A stretch of DNA of 64,000 nucleotides from Haloarcula marina (GCF_024218775.1 NZ_CP100405.1:1-64000); one strand, 5' to 3'. Shown: positions 34,314 through 42,909, numbered from the stretch's first letter. The notes: generated by a model from the sequence alone, not told the origin. Numbers and translations are program-made.

Positions 34314-34733
34314 ATGGTTCAGTCAATCCAACTCGAAACAGCAACGGAACTCATCGCCGCCGCCGAGTCCAGAGCCGAAGAGATAGAGAACCCGATGGTC
34401 ATCGCCATCGCCAACAGCGAGGGGAACCTCGTCGCTCAGCACCGCATGGACGGGGCGTGGCTGGCGTCGGTCAGCATCTCGCGTAACAAGGCCTACACGG
34501 CCGCCGCGCTAGAGATGCCGACGCACGAACTCGCCGAACCGTCCGAACCCGGCAACTCCCTGTACGGTCTCCAGTCCACAGACGAGGGCCGTCTCGTCAT
34601 CTTCGGCGGGGGCTATCCCCTCGAACGCGACGGGGAAATCGTCGGCACCATCGGCGTCTCGGGCGGCGCGGTCGAACAGGACCGCGACGTGGCCGAGGCG
34701 GGCGTCGACCGCTGGGAGGAACTGACCAAGTAG
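34314..34733 (+). CDS. GlcG/HbpS family protein
   Basis: A 139-residue protein of the GlcG/HbpS (DUF336) family: N-terminal helix, then MVIAIANSEGNLVAQHRMDG near residue 28, and a Gly-rich C-terminal segment (IFGGGYPLERDGEIVGTIGV) near residue 95. HbpS binds haem degradatively; most members are of unknown function and are found beside catabolic genes. Divergent from FAD-GcvT copy 2 and likely co-regulated. The stop codon touches the convergent creatininase stop with no gap. Confidence 0.75.
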   Translation: MVQSIQLETATELIAAAESRAEEIENPMVIAIANSEGNLVAQHRMDGAWLASVSISRNKAYTAAALEMPTHELAEPSEPGNSLYGLQSTDEGRLVIFGGGYPLERDGEIVGTIGVSGGAVEQDRDVAEAGVDRWEELTK

Positions 34734-35465
34734 CTACGTCGCTCGGGGGCCGGGGTCACGCTCGGCGACGGCGTCCAGTAAATCGACCAGTGCGGCGGCC
34801 GCGTCGTCGAGCAGTTCCGCGCCCAGTTCGGCGCTCCCCTCGCGTGGGTCGCCGACGACGCCGTTCTCGGTGAACTCGTGGGAGTCGAACGCGAGGTTCA
34901 CTCGCCCCTGCCAGTCGCCCCAGCGGTCGCTCCCGCCCGCGGCGGCCTCCTCCAGTCGGTCCTCGCGAACCGTCTCGGGGTTGGCGTGCTGGAGGAGTGC
35001 GGTCTCTAGCGGGCCGCCGTGGCCCATGTTCACCTCGGCGTCGACCTCGTCGAACCACGTGAAGGGGACCGCGTAGGCGTCGTCGTGGCGGACGATGCGG
35101 CCGCAGACCTCGCCGAGTGCGGAGACGTTGCCGCCGTGGCCGTTCACGAGGACGACCCGGTCCCAACCGTGGGCCGCGAGGCTCCCGACGATGTCGCGCA
35201 CGTATGCTCGAAACGTCGACTCGGACGTCCACAGCGTCCCGGTGAACGCTCTGTGTTCCTCCGCGACCGCCACCGGGACTGCCGGGGCAACGACGACGGG
35301 GGCCTCGTAGCGCTCGGCGGCCGCGTCGGCGACGGCTTCGGCGTTGAGCGTATCGGTACCGAGCGGCGCATGCGGGCCGTGTTGCTCCGTGCTTCCGACC
35401 GGGAGCAGAGCGAGGTCGGTGTCGACCTCGTCCATCTCCGTCCACGTCGACCGTGTGAGGTGCAT
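34734..35465 (-). CDS. creatininase-family amidohydrolase
   Basis: A 243-residue metal-dependent hydrolase: metal ligands in LPVGSTEQHGPHAPLGTDT near residue 21, VLVNGHGGN near 105, and a conserved Glu in GPLETALL near 150. Family functions include creatinine hydrolysis to creatine (which leads to sarcosine) and the archaeal ArfB formamide hydrolase of riboflavin/F420 synthesis. Neighbouring methylamine genes favour the first reading; ArfB cannot be excluded. A TATA block 23-32 bases upstream supports a leaderless start, divergent from the M14 gene. Confidence 0.75.
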   Translation of the reverse strand: MHLTRSTWTEMDEVDTDLALLPVGSTEQHGPHAPLGTDTLNAEAVADAAAERYEAPVVVAPAVPVAVAEEHRAFTGTLWTSESTFRAYVRDIVGSLAAHGWDRVVLVNGHGGNVSALGEVCGRIVRHDDAYAVPFTWFDEVDAEVNMGHGGPLETALLQHANPETVREDRLEEAAAGGSDRWGDWQGRVNLAFDSHEFTENGVVGDPREGSAELGAELLDDAAAALVDLLDAVAERDPGPRAT

Positions 35466-35487
35466 GTCCGGTGGGTCGCCGTGGACC

Positions 35488-35517
35488 CCGATAAAGCTCC
35501 CTCCCGAGTTTTTTCAA
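35488..35517. promoter_or_regulatory. divergent TATA boxes for creatininase and M14 genes
   Basis: gctttatcgg on the minus strand at 35488-35497 lies 23-32 bases before the creatininase start. gttttttcaa on the plus strand at 35508-35517 lies 22-31 bases before the ATG at 35539. The two promoters are back to back, so one regulator could control both. Confidence 0.5.
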
Positions 35518-35538
35518 GGGCGCGCGCGGGGAGGGCGT

Positions 35539-36495
35539 ATGGAGTACGAACCGGTCACACACGCGACGACCGACCGCACGCTCGGCCGCCTGCCCTCGGG
35601 TGCCGAAGTGACGGTCACGGTTCACCGGTACACCGGCGGCCCGGGGCCGACCGTGTACGTGCAGGCCGCCCAGCACGGTATCGAACTGAACGGCCCGGCC
35701 GCGCTCCGACGCCTCCACGGTCGGCTTACCGAGGCCGTCCTCGCCGGAACCGTGGTCGTCGTTCCGGTGGTGAACCCGCTGGCTTTCGACCACCGCTCGT
35801 ACATGACCCCGTCAGAGTACGACGTTCTGAACCCGAACTTCAACCGGGTTTGGCCGGGCGACGACGACGGGAGTCTCCAGGAGCGACTGGCCGCTCGACT
35901 CTGGGACATCGTCAGCGAGGCCGACGCGGCCGTCGACCTTCACACGGGGACGGCGGACATGCTCGAGCACGTCCGGGTCTGCAGGGACCACCCCGAAGCC
36001 CGACGCCTCGGCGAGGCGTTCGGCACGGCGTACCTCCTGACCGACGAACTCGAAACGACCGGCGAGGACTCGTTCAGCGGGACGTTCCGGGCCGCGGCGG
36101 CGCACGAAGGCATCCCGGCGGTCACGGCGGAACTCGCCAACAGCCGTCGGGTCGCGCACGCGGCAGTCGAGACGGGTACCGACGGGGTCCAAAACGTGCT
36201 CCGGACGGTCGGCGTCCTCCCCGACGAACCCACGGATTCACCGGACCAGACACTGCTTCACGACGAACCGGACGCGACTCGGGCGTCGGCGTCGGGGCTG
36301 TTCGAGCCACGGCCCGAGGTGCGCGTCGGCGACCACGTCGAGGCCGGTGCGGAGTTGGGCGACATCTACTGCCCGGCGTCTTTCGAGCGGCTCCAGACCG
36401 TCACCGCAGAGTGCGGCGGCGTCGTCTACTCGCTCCCCCGCGGGGCGGCCGTTGTCGCGGGCGAACGCCTCGCGAGCGTCGCCCGTCCGGTCTGA
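35539..36495 (+). CDS. succinylglutamate desuccinylase/aspartoacylase (M14) family deacylase
   Basis: A 318-residue zinc-dependent amidohydrolase: AAQHGIELNGP near residue 37 supplies His and Glu ligands, NPLAFDHRSY near 78, and the third His is in AAVDLHTGTAD near 131. The C-terminal domain is beta-rich. The family includes AstE, aspartoacylase and DoeB, which deacetylates acetyl-diaminobutyrate from ectoine. The ATG at 35539 has a TATA box 22-31 bases upstream; earlier in-frame starts run into the neighbouring gene. The pairing with a creatininase suggests amide-containing nitrogen compounds or compatible solutes; the substrate is not fixed. Confidence 0.72.
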   Translation: MEYEPVTHATTDRTLGRLPSGAEVTVTVHRYTGGPGPTVYVQAAQHGIELNGPAALRRLHGRLTEAVLAGTVVVVPVVNPLAFDHRSYMTPSEYDVLNPNFNRVWPGDDDGSLQERLAARLWDIVSEADAAVDLHTGTADMLEHVRVCRDHPEARRLGEAFGTAYLLTDELETTGEDSFSGTFRAAAAHEGIPAVTAELANSRRVAHAAVETGTDGVQNVLRTVGVLPDEPTDSPDQTLLHDEPDATRASASGLFEPRPEVRVGDHVEAGAELGDIYCPASFERLQTVTAECGGVVYSLPRGAAVVAGERLASVARPV

Positions 36496-36552
36496 GTGTG
36501 TTTGTCCTGTATCCTCTCCGCTTTTGAATGGGTTGAGTATTCCGCATGTAAG

Positions 36553-36577
36553 TCTATGACACACAATGTGTCATAGA
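36553..36577. promoter_or_regulatory. perfect 11-base inverted repeat before the regulator-like gene
   Basis: tctatgacaca and tgtgtcataga flank three bases (caa), centred 24 bases before the ATG at 36589. The repeat contains tatga-type AT steps and sits where the promoter should be, so it is a strong candidate operator, perhaps autoregulatory. As RNA it would form a hairpin. Confidence 0.65.
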
Positions 36578-36588
36578 TAAACAACCTC

Positions 36589-37632
36589 ATGGGCCTCCAA
36601 GAATCGTTCGATGTCCTCACTCGCGTGGTCGAGCAGTTCGAATCCCGTGGCCGGTCAGTCCGAAACGTGGAGGTCACGACAGACACAGAACACGCCGGTG
36701 CGCTCGCCGTCGAGTTGACCGTCCCGGTGTCCCTCTGTGCGGCATCAAGCGGGACGCTCGATACGTCGCTCACACCGGAGCAGGCGTCGCTGACGGGGAA
36801 CGGCGGCCTCTCTATCACGTTTTCCGTGTCGGACTTCCTCCCGGAACCAACCGACCCCGACACGGTGGTCGCAACCGACGAGCGGGCGGTCCACGTCGAC
36901 GACGGCGAACTCATCATGACAGTCGGATTTCGTATCGAGTCCGTCGACGGGAGCGGGTCGGACGGCCCGACAGACGAGACGGCCACCCGGAGCGCGGACG
37001 GCGATGTGACCGCCGAGGAGGCACAGACGGAGACGACTGCGACCACCGAGAATGCGGACGGCGACGACCCGCTGGGTGCCCGACTCGCGGCGGCCCGCTC
37101 CGCGGACGTGCCCGCCTACGACGACACCGACTACCTCCGCGTCCTCTACGAGTCCTGCGAGACGTTCACCGAGATGAGCGACCGCATCGAGATGGACGTC
37201 GCGGCCGAGACAGTGCGACGGTACATGATCGAAGCGGACATCCACGACCCGACCACTTACGACACGACCGAGCACGCGTCCGACGACGAGGAGACGGAGT
37301 CGCCAGCCGTCGAAGACGCCGACACCGCGACGTCGGCGGTCGCGGTCGAACCCGTTCCGGACGAGCAGTTCGTCACCGACGGCATCGGTCTCCCGGAGGG
37401 CGTCACCGTCGAGGACATCGTCGACGCCGTGGTCAATTCGACGGCCGTCTACGAGGTCCAGCGAACCCTCGACGTCGACCACGACCGGACCCGGGACCTC
37501 CTCAGACAACTCAACGTCTTGGACCTCGTGGTCCACCGCATCGACGGTCCGGAGCGACCCGCCTCGAAGAACGAAGTGGTAAAACGCATCCGGCAGTGCG
37601 CTGTCAGCAAGCCTGCCTCACCCGGTACATAA
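36589..37632 (+). CDS. putative DNA-binding regulator with two HTH-like repeats (347 aa)
   Basis: A 347-residue acidic protein I cannot place in a named family. Residues 1-120 look like a beta-rich N-terminal domain; residues 125-165 are a low-complexity Thr/Asp/Glu linker. Two similar segments follow, one near residue 183 (YLRVLYESCETFTEMSDRIE, then VRRYMIEADI) and one near 266 (EDIVDAVVNSTAVYEVQRTL, then TRDLLRQLNV), each like a helix-turn-helix. A perfect palindrome precedes the start. metF follows 59 bases downstream in the same direction, so it may regulate or be co-transcribed with metF. Confidence 0.6.
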   Translation: MGLQESFDVLTRVVEQFESRGRSVRNVEVTTDTEHAGALAVELTVPVSLCAASSGTLDTSLTPEQASLTGNGGLSITFSVSDFLPEPTDPDTVVATDERAVHVDDGELIMTVGFRIESVDGSGSDGPTDETATRSADGDVTAEEAQTETTATTENADGDDPLGARLAAARSADVPAYDDTDYLRVLYESCETFTEMSDRIEMDVAAETVRRYMIEADIHDPTTYDTTEHASDDEETESPAVEDADTATSAVAVEPVPDEQFVTDGIGLPEGVTVEDIVDAVVNSTAVYEVQRTLDVDHDRTRDLLRQLNVLDLVVHRIDGPERPASKNEVVKRIRQCAVSKPASPGT

Positions 37633-37691
37633 ACGGGTTGGTAACAGCACCCACAAGCAAAAGTGACTCCACCGCTACTTTCAGACAAGAA

Positions 37692-38549
37692 ATGGCTCTG
37701 AAATCCCGCGTCTCCGGAACGCAGGAAGGTGTCGAGACGCTCCTCGCGAACGCGCGATTCGAACTGATGCCGTTCGAGAGTTTCGACGAGGAGATACAAC
37801 ACCTCCCATCGGGGGCCACTATCGCCATCACCACCTCGCCGCAGTTGGGCATCGACCGGACCATCGAGAAGACGGAACTGGCCGTCGAAAAGGGGTTCGA
37901 GGTTGTCCCGCACATCGCCGCCCGCTACGTCGAGGACCGTGACCACCTCGCGGACATCGCCCAGCGCCTCGTCGACGCTGGCGTCACGGATATCTTCGTC
38001 CCCGGCGGCGACCGGGAGGAACCCGCGGGCGACTTCGAGTCCGCCTACGACCTGCTATCGACGCTCGACGGGATGGACTACGAGTTCGACGAGGTCGGCA
38101 TCACGGGCTATCCCGAGGGCCACGATTTCCTCGACGACGAGACGCTCGCCGAGGCCATGCAGAAGAAAGAACCGTACGCCACCTACATCGTCACACAGCT
38201 CTGTTACGACCCCGACACCGTACTGGCGTGGATAGAGGACATCCGTGACCGCGGCGTCGAACTCCCCGTCGAAATCGGCATCCCCGGCGTGATGAAGTAC
38301 CAACGGCTGATGCAGATTTCCCAGAAGGTCGGTGTCGGCGACTCCATCAAGTTCCTCAAGAAGACGACCGGCATCCTCGGGTTCGTCAAGCAACTGGTCG
38401 GCTCGCGGGGGACGTACGAACCCGACGCCCTCGTCGACGGCCTGGGCCCGTACGTCGACGACGACGCGTACGGCATCCGCGGCATCCACATCTACACCTT
38501 CAACCAGACGCCCGACACCGAGGACTGGCGACACGGTCGGCTCTCGTAG
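37692..38549 (+). CDS. metF: methylenetetrahydrofolate reductase (MetF family)
   Basis: A 285-residue flavin-dependent reductase interconverting 5,10-methylene-THF and 5-methyl-THF. FELMPFESFDEE near residue 22 matches the catalytic Glu region, IFVPGGDREEP near 97 is the folate-site strand, GITGYPEGH near 126, and VTQLCYD near 158. It starts at MALKSRV; the longer frame upstream lies in intergenic sequence. The DmdA-like gene 1 kb away would produce 5-methyl-THF, so MetF may run in the oxidative direction as well as for methionine synthesis. Confidence 0.87.
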   Translation: MALKSRVSGTQEGVETLLANARFELMPFESFDEEIQHLPSGATIAITTSPQLGIDRTIEKTELAVEKGFEVVPHIAARYVEDRDHLADIAQRLVDAGVTDIFVPGGDREEPAGDFESAYDLLSTLDGMDYEFDEVGITGYPEGHDFLDDETLAEAMQKKEPYATYIVTQLCYDPDTVLAWIEDIRDRGVELPVEIGIPGVMKYQRLMQISQKVGVGDSIKFLKKTTGILGFVKQLVGSRGTYEPDALVDGLGPYVDDDAYGIRGIHIYTFNQTPDTEDWRHGRLS

Positions 38550-38719
38550 TCCCCGGCGAAACGCAACCCGTTTTTGAACGGTGGGGAACTCGCTACCGCA
38601 GTCGACGGCTCCGCGGGTGGAAGTCCGCCGAATGTCTGCTCTACGACCGAGCGTGGCCGTTAGACTTCCAAAACGAGCAAAGTCGCCTCGCAGAGTCGAT
38701 ACCCCCAAGTTGTAGGAGA

Positions 38720-38731
38720 GGTAATAATACC
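38720..38731 (+). promoter_or_regulatory. TATA-like block before the duplicated UspA gene
   Basis: gtaataatacca lies 25-36 bases before the ATG at 38756; a ggggag stretch directly before the ATG could also act as a ribosome-binding site. Confidence 0.4.
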
Positions 38732-38755
38732 ATTCGGGTTGAAGTTACTGGGGAG

Positions 38756-39574
38756 ATGTACCGAATACTGGTTCCAGTCGATAGAAACGCGGACCGAGCG
38801 ATGCAGCAGGCGAGATACGTTTCCGCCCTCGACGGAGACAGTGGAGCAGTCGAGGCAACGGTCCTATACGTGTTCCCGCCTGGTAGAGCCAGTCGAGCGG
38901 GCGAACTGAGGTTCGACGAGATCGATTCGGCCGTCGACGCGGCCGACTATCTCGAATCGAACGGCGTCGACGTGACCCGGCGTGTCGAGACCGGTGGTGC
39001 CGCTCAAGAGATTATCGATACCGTCGAGAAACGGGATAGCCACGAAATCGTCATGGGCGGTCGAAAACGCTCGGGTGTCGCGGCGGTGTTACTAGGGAGC
39101 GTCGTGCAGGACGTGTTCCTCTCTGCGGAGCGTCCGGTCACGATTACTGGGTCAGAGATGAGGTTCAGCAACGGACGGCGCAACGTGGTCGTGCCCGTCG
39201 ACCGTGACCGCGAACGCGCCCGGCGGCAGGCCGAATACGTCGCCGGGTTGCCGCTGGCGACCGAGAACGTTCACGCGACGGTGCTGTACGTGTTCCCACA
39301 TCAGGACTACACCGGCGCGCCGAAACACGAGTTCGGCGAGATTCGCGCCGCAGTCGACACGGCCGAGTTCCTCGAAGAACGAGGTGTCGCGGTCGAGCGG
39401 ACGGCTATCGGCGGCGAAGTCGAACGGAAGATACTCGCCGTCGCGAACGACCGAGACGCAGACAGCATCGTCATGGGCGGGCGAAAGCGGAGCGGCGTAC
39501 AAAAAGTAATCATGGGCAGCACCGCACAGGACATCCTCCTGTCGGCAAATCAACCCGTCACGATTACCGGGTAG
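38756..39574 (+). CDS. tandem-duplicated universal stress protein
   Basis: A 272-residue protein with two similar halves (1-133 and 139-272). Each starts like a UspA domain (YRILVPVDRN / NVVVPVDRDRE), contains a MGGRKRSGV motif and ends PVTITG. The repeat arose by internal duplication. The MGGRKRSG glycine-rich segment replaces the usual ATP-binding GSRG motif in both halves. It lies between metF and the convergent DmdA-like gene. Confidence 0.82.
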   Translation: MYRILVPVDRNADRAMQQARYVSALDGDSGAVEATVLYVFPPGRASRAGELRFDEIDSAVDAADYLESNGVDVTRRVETGGAAQEIIDTVEKRDSHEIVMGGRKRSGVAAVLLGSVVQDVFLSAERPVTITGSEMRFSNGRRNVVVPVDRDRERARRQAEYVAGLPLATENVHATVLYVFPHQDYTGAPKHEFGEIRAAVDTAEFLEERGVAVERTAIGGEVERKILAVANDRDADSIVMGGRKRSGVQKVIMGSTAQDILLSANQPVTITG

Positions 39575-39625
39575 GCCCGTCGCCGGAACAGTCCGGAGAA
39601 CGGGGTGCTGGGCCGACCGCCCGAA

Positions 39626-41005
39626 TCAGTCGTCGGTACTCTCGGCTTCCGCGCGGGCGTTGAGTTTCGCCTGCTCGCGCGCACTCGGGTTGACCGACTC
39701 TTTGAACGGCACTTTCGCCACCGTCGCGAACACCGGTTCGCCGGGTTCCTCGGCGTACTCGTCGGGGAGATGGACTTGGAACTCGAGGTTCAGGTCCTCC
39801 TCGTAAATCTCGTCGTTGAGCGGCGTGTCCGTGACTTCCTGCAGTTTGTCGGCGGGAACGAAGCCCATGCCGATGTTGGTCTCCAGGTCCGGGTTCCACC
39901 ACGGCGAGGTGAGGTAGCCACACTCTTCGCCGGTATCGGGGTCGGAGATAATCCAGAAGTCAGGCGCGTAGTCGCGGATGGGTTCGCCAGCCATCTTGAG
40001 GCCGATGAGTTTGTGTTCGAACGGGAACTCGCCGTTCTCGATGAGTTCCGCCTGGCGTTCGAGTTCCTCCTTGCCGATGTAGTCGGCCTCCTTGTCGTCG
40101 GGCACCTGATATCCGAGGTTGACCTGGAACGGGGAAGTCTCGTGGTCGAGGTCTTGGCCCCAGGACATGATACCGGCCGCGATGCGGCGGTGGTGCCCCG
40201 GCGCAATCTGGCGGCCGCCGTGGTCCTTGACGCTCGCCATGACTGGGTCCCAGACGCGCTCGGCGTACTTCGAGGCATCCTTCACGTAGACCTCGAAACC
40301 TTCCTCGCCGGAGAAGCCAGTCTGACTGATGAGGACGTCGACGCCGTCGATTTCGGCGTCCATGAGGCCGTAGTAGGGGATGTCTTTGACTTCCTCGCCG
40401 ACGACGTCGACCATCACGTCGAGGGCCTTCGGGCCCTGGATCTGCATCGGTGCGACGTCGATCTCGTCGATTTCGACGTCGAAGTCGTTGTCGACGTTGA
40501 CACCCTGGAGCCACTGCATCAGCGTCGAGTCGGAGATGGAGAACCAGAACTCGTCCTCCTCGGGGCGCAGCAGGACCGGGTCGTTGAGTACGCCGCCGTC
40601 CTCGTTACAGAGGATGACGTACTTCCCGTCCATCGCGTCCATGGTCGTCACGTCTCGGGTGACGACGTAGTTTGTCAGCGCTTCCGCGTCGGGCCCCTTC
40701 ACGCGAATCTGGCGCTCCACGGCGACGTCCCAGAGCGTAACGTCGTTGGTCAGCGCGTCGTACTCCTTCATCACACCGCCGTCCTCGTCCTCGATGAGAC
40801 CGCGGGGGTGATAGAGTCGGTTGTAGACGGTGGCACGCCACGCCCCCTCCTCGTTGAAGGACTTATGGAAGAACGGTGATTTCCGGACGCGAGTCGAGAC
40901 AAGCATCTCGATGCCGGGGTCGCCAGTCTGACGCAGGTTCCGTGGAACCGTCCGGTCGGACTGGTCGATACTCGGGTGGTTTGGGTGTTCCTCGTTACCG
41001 GACAT
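39626..41005 (-). CDS. GcvT-family THF-dependent demethylase, DmdA-like
   Basis: A 459-residue GcvT-fold protein. Residues about 75-260 read much like bacterial dimethylsulfoniopropionate demethylase (VTLWDVAVERQIRVKGPDAE, NEDGGVLNDPV, ISDSTLMQWLQGV, QTGFSGEEGFEVYV), a family that transfers a methyl group to THF as 5-methyl-THF. It could also act on betaine-like compounds. It starts at MSGNEEH; a start seven codons earlier is possible. It is followed in the same direction by folA and converges with the UspA/metF genes. The C-terminal extension from residue 370 is acidic. Confidence 0.72.
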   Translation of the reverse strand: MSGNEEHPNHPSIDQSDRTVPRNLRQTGDPGIEMLVSTRVRKSPFFHKSFNEEGAWRATVYNRLYHPRGLIEDEDGGVMKEYDALTNDVTLWDVAVERQIRVKGPDAEALTNYVVTRDVTTMDAMDGKYVILCNEDGGVLNDPVLLRPEEDEFWFSISDSTLMQWLQGVNVDNDFDVEIDEIDVAPMQIQGPKALDVMVDVVGEEVKDIPYYGLMDAEIDGVDVLISQTGFSGEEGFEVYVKDASKYAERVWDPVMASVKDHGGRQIAPGHHRRIAAGIMSWGQDLDHETSPFQVNLGYQVPDDKEADYIGKEELERQAELIENGEFPFEHKLIGLKMAGEPIRDYAPDFWIISDPDTGEECGYLTSPWWNPDLETNIGMGFVPADKLQEVTDTPLNDEIYEEDLNLEFQVHLPDEYAEEPGEPVFATVAKVPFKESVNPSAREQAKLNARAEAESTDD

Positions 41006-41115
41006 GCTTGTAGAACATATCTGCAATTGCTAATAAAAGATAGCCCGGATAACAACATCCATTTTTATACGCGGTACCGGCTGACCGACGGCCCAATCCA
41101 CCGCAACGAGATTGG

Positions 41116-41610
41116 CTACATCGACGAGCGAGCGTAGGTTACGATGTCGAACGACTCGTGCCGGTCACGGTCGACCGCCCGCCAGCGTTCCCAGTCGACA
41201 GACGGGAACGTCGTATCGCCCTCGTATGCATCGTCGAGTTCCGTCAGGACGAGTTCGTCGGCGACCGGGAGGAACTGTCGGTACACCGACCCGCCGCCGA
41301 CCACGTAGGCGGTGTCAGCGTGGTGACGCCGGACCGCATCGCGGGCGGCGGGAACGGACTCCACCGCAGTCACGCCGTCCGGCAGGCACTCCGGACGCGT
41401 CGTCAACACGACGTTGTCCCGGTCGGGAAGCGGTCCGCCAACGGCATCGACTATCGTCTCGAACGTCCGTCGACCCATGACCACCGGATGACCGATGGTC
41501 GTCTCCCGGAAGTGTGTCAGGTCTTCGGGGAAATGCCACGGAACGCCACCATCCGCACCGATGACACCGTTAGCGGCCACGGCGGCCACGAGCGATATTT
41601 TCATCGGCAT
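41116..41610 (-). CDS. folA: dihydrofolate reductase
   Basis: A 164-residue DHFR: N-terminal [20 protein letters not shown], then [20 protein letters not shown] with the substrate-binding acidic residue, MGRRTFETI near residue 45, and the NADPH-binding [12 protein letters not shown] near 100. It regenerates THF for the surrounding C1 enzymes and for thymidylate synthesis. The ATG at 41604 (MKISLV) is an equally good start. It lies about 110 bases upstream of the DmdA-like gene on the same strand. Confidence 0.93.
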   Translation of the reverse strand: MPMKISLVAAVAANGVIGADGGVPWHFPEDLTHFRETTIGHPVVMGRRTFETIVDAVGGPLPDRDNVVLTTRPECLPDGVTAVESVPAARDAVRRHHADTAYVVGGGSVYRQFLPVADELVLTELDDAYEGDTTFPSVDWERWRAVDRDRHESFDIVTYARSSM

Positions 41611-41847
41611 GAACCTAGGGCTCCCTCCGAGTTAGTTTTTCGACCCGCGCTGGACGCCGCCTGGTCTCCGAACTGTCACCGTTCGGACTCATATATGACA
41701 GAACTAAGCGTATATCGGCCGGACTGTGTGAGTGTACCACGCAAATATGAACATAAGTATCCAGATATAACGATTAAATGAGAGTGAAGTGCGCGAAAGT
41801 AGCGGCGAATTCGGTCCACTTATCGCTATCCACGGCGTAATAGATGT

Positions 41848-42102
41848 ATGGAACCGACCCTCACGTCACCCGGGCCCGACGCCGCCCACGCCTTCAGCCT
41901 CGGGCTGAAAGCTGGCGCGATAGTCGGTCTCGTCACAATCGGGGCACTGTACTGGTTCGGCATCATCGAATTGCTGTTCGCGGGATACGCGCTCCTCTGT
42001 CTGTTTCCCGTCTACCTCATCTTCGTCGCCGCCGGGCTGAGCGTCTGGCTGGGGTACGACAAAGACGCGACGGCACTTCGCCCGGTGTATCGACAACAGT
42101 AG
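41848..42102 (+). CDS. small two-span membrane protein (84 aa)
   Basis: An 84-residue protein with two hydrophobic segments (about residues 20-38 and 43-67), the second ending in a GYDKDATALR tail. No family recognised. It converges on the HTH-10 gene with four bases between stops. The roughly 240 bases upstream are AT-rich with several TATA-like blocks. Confidence 0.55.
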   Translation: MEPTLTSPGPDAAHAFSLGLKAGAIVGLVTIGALYWFGIIELLFAGYALLCLFPVYLIFVAAGLSVWLGYDKDATALRPVYRQQ

Positions 42103-42105
42103 CCG

Positions 42106-42762
42106 TTACTCCTCTTCGACGTCGATGATAGTCGCGCCCACGAGATTGCGCATTCCCCGGCGGAGCCGCCCGCTCATCGCCGTCGAGGAGAGGTCCATCT
42201 CCGCCGCCACCTCGTCCAACGAAATCTCTCGTGGTTCGCCGAAATACCCCTTCCGGTAGGCCGTCTTCAGCGCCGCCATCTGCTCGTCGGTCAGGCCGTA
42301 GGAGGTATCGGTTCCGGCGTCATCGTTGCCGTAAATCTCGATTATCTCGAAGGACATGTCGTTGTCCGTGGCGAACTCCCAAATGGTGTTGAGCGCCGCC
42401 CTGTTCGGAAGCAATAGGCGCGCGAGCCACCCGTTGCCCTTCGTCTCCGTGTTGACCAGGAAGCCGTTGACTTCCGTAACGGGGGTACTGATGAGCAACG
42501 TCTCCGACGTGTGGGCGATGTAGTAGATACCGGTGTCGTCTGTCCAGTCGACGAGTTCGTACCCCTCGACGGTCGGGTCGTCGTCGAGATGTGATTCGAG
42601 TTCCGCCCGGTCGTGATACTCGATGAGGAACGGGAAATTGGTCGCCCCGGGTGCGGTGGTCCCTTCCGTGATGACCCGGATATTGACGTCGCTCAGCGTC
42701 CGTAACGTCGGGACCAGAGCGAGGTTTTCGTGCTCGATGTGTATCTTCGCTGTGACAGACAT
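42106..42762 (-). CDS. HTH-10 (Bat-like) transcriptional regulator
   Basis: A 218-residue haloarchaeal regulator of the bacterio-opsin activator type. The N-terminal 150 residues form a sensor-like domain of unknown ligand; the C-terminal HTH-10 domain is clear (LTDEQMAALKTAYRKGYFGE, then SLDEVAAEMDLSSTAMSGRL). The start is MSVTAKIHIE. It lies ahead of, and separate from, the beta-propeller lipoprotein cluster and may control it; no target is visible. Confidence 0.83.
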   Translation of the reverse strand: MSVTAKIHIEHENLALVPTLRTLSDVNIRVITEGTTAPGATNFPFLIEYHDRAELESHLDDDPTVEGYELVDWTDDTGIYYIAHTSETLLISTPVTEVNGFLVNTETKGNGWLARLLLPNRAALNTIWEFATDNDMSFEIIEIYGNDDAGTDTSYGLTDEQMAALKTAYRKGYFGEPREISLDEVAAEMDLSSTAMSGRLRRGMRNLVGATIIDVEEE

Positions 42763-42909
42763 AGCGGACTTCCGTGTTCGTGGCGGAGCACCCCGTCGCT
42801 GCCCCGCGATTCCTTACGAACGGTAGATGGTGGCCGTATAATAGTGTTTACCATTTGCTAGGCGTTGTCAAATCTGTGACAGCCGGTCCAGTCGAACACG
42901 CACCTCGAC

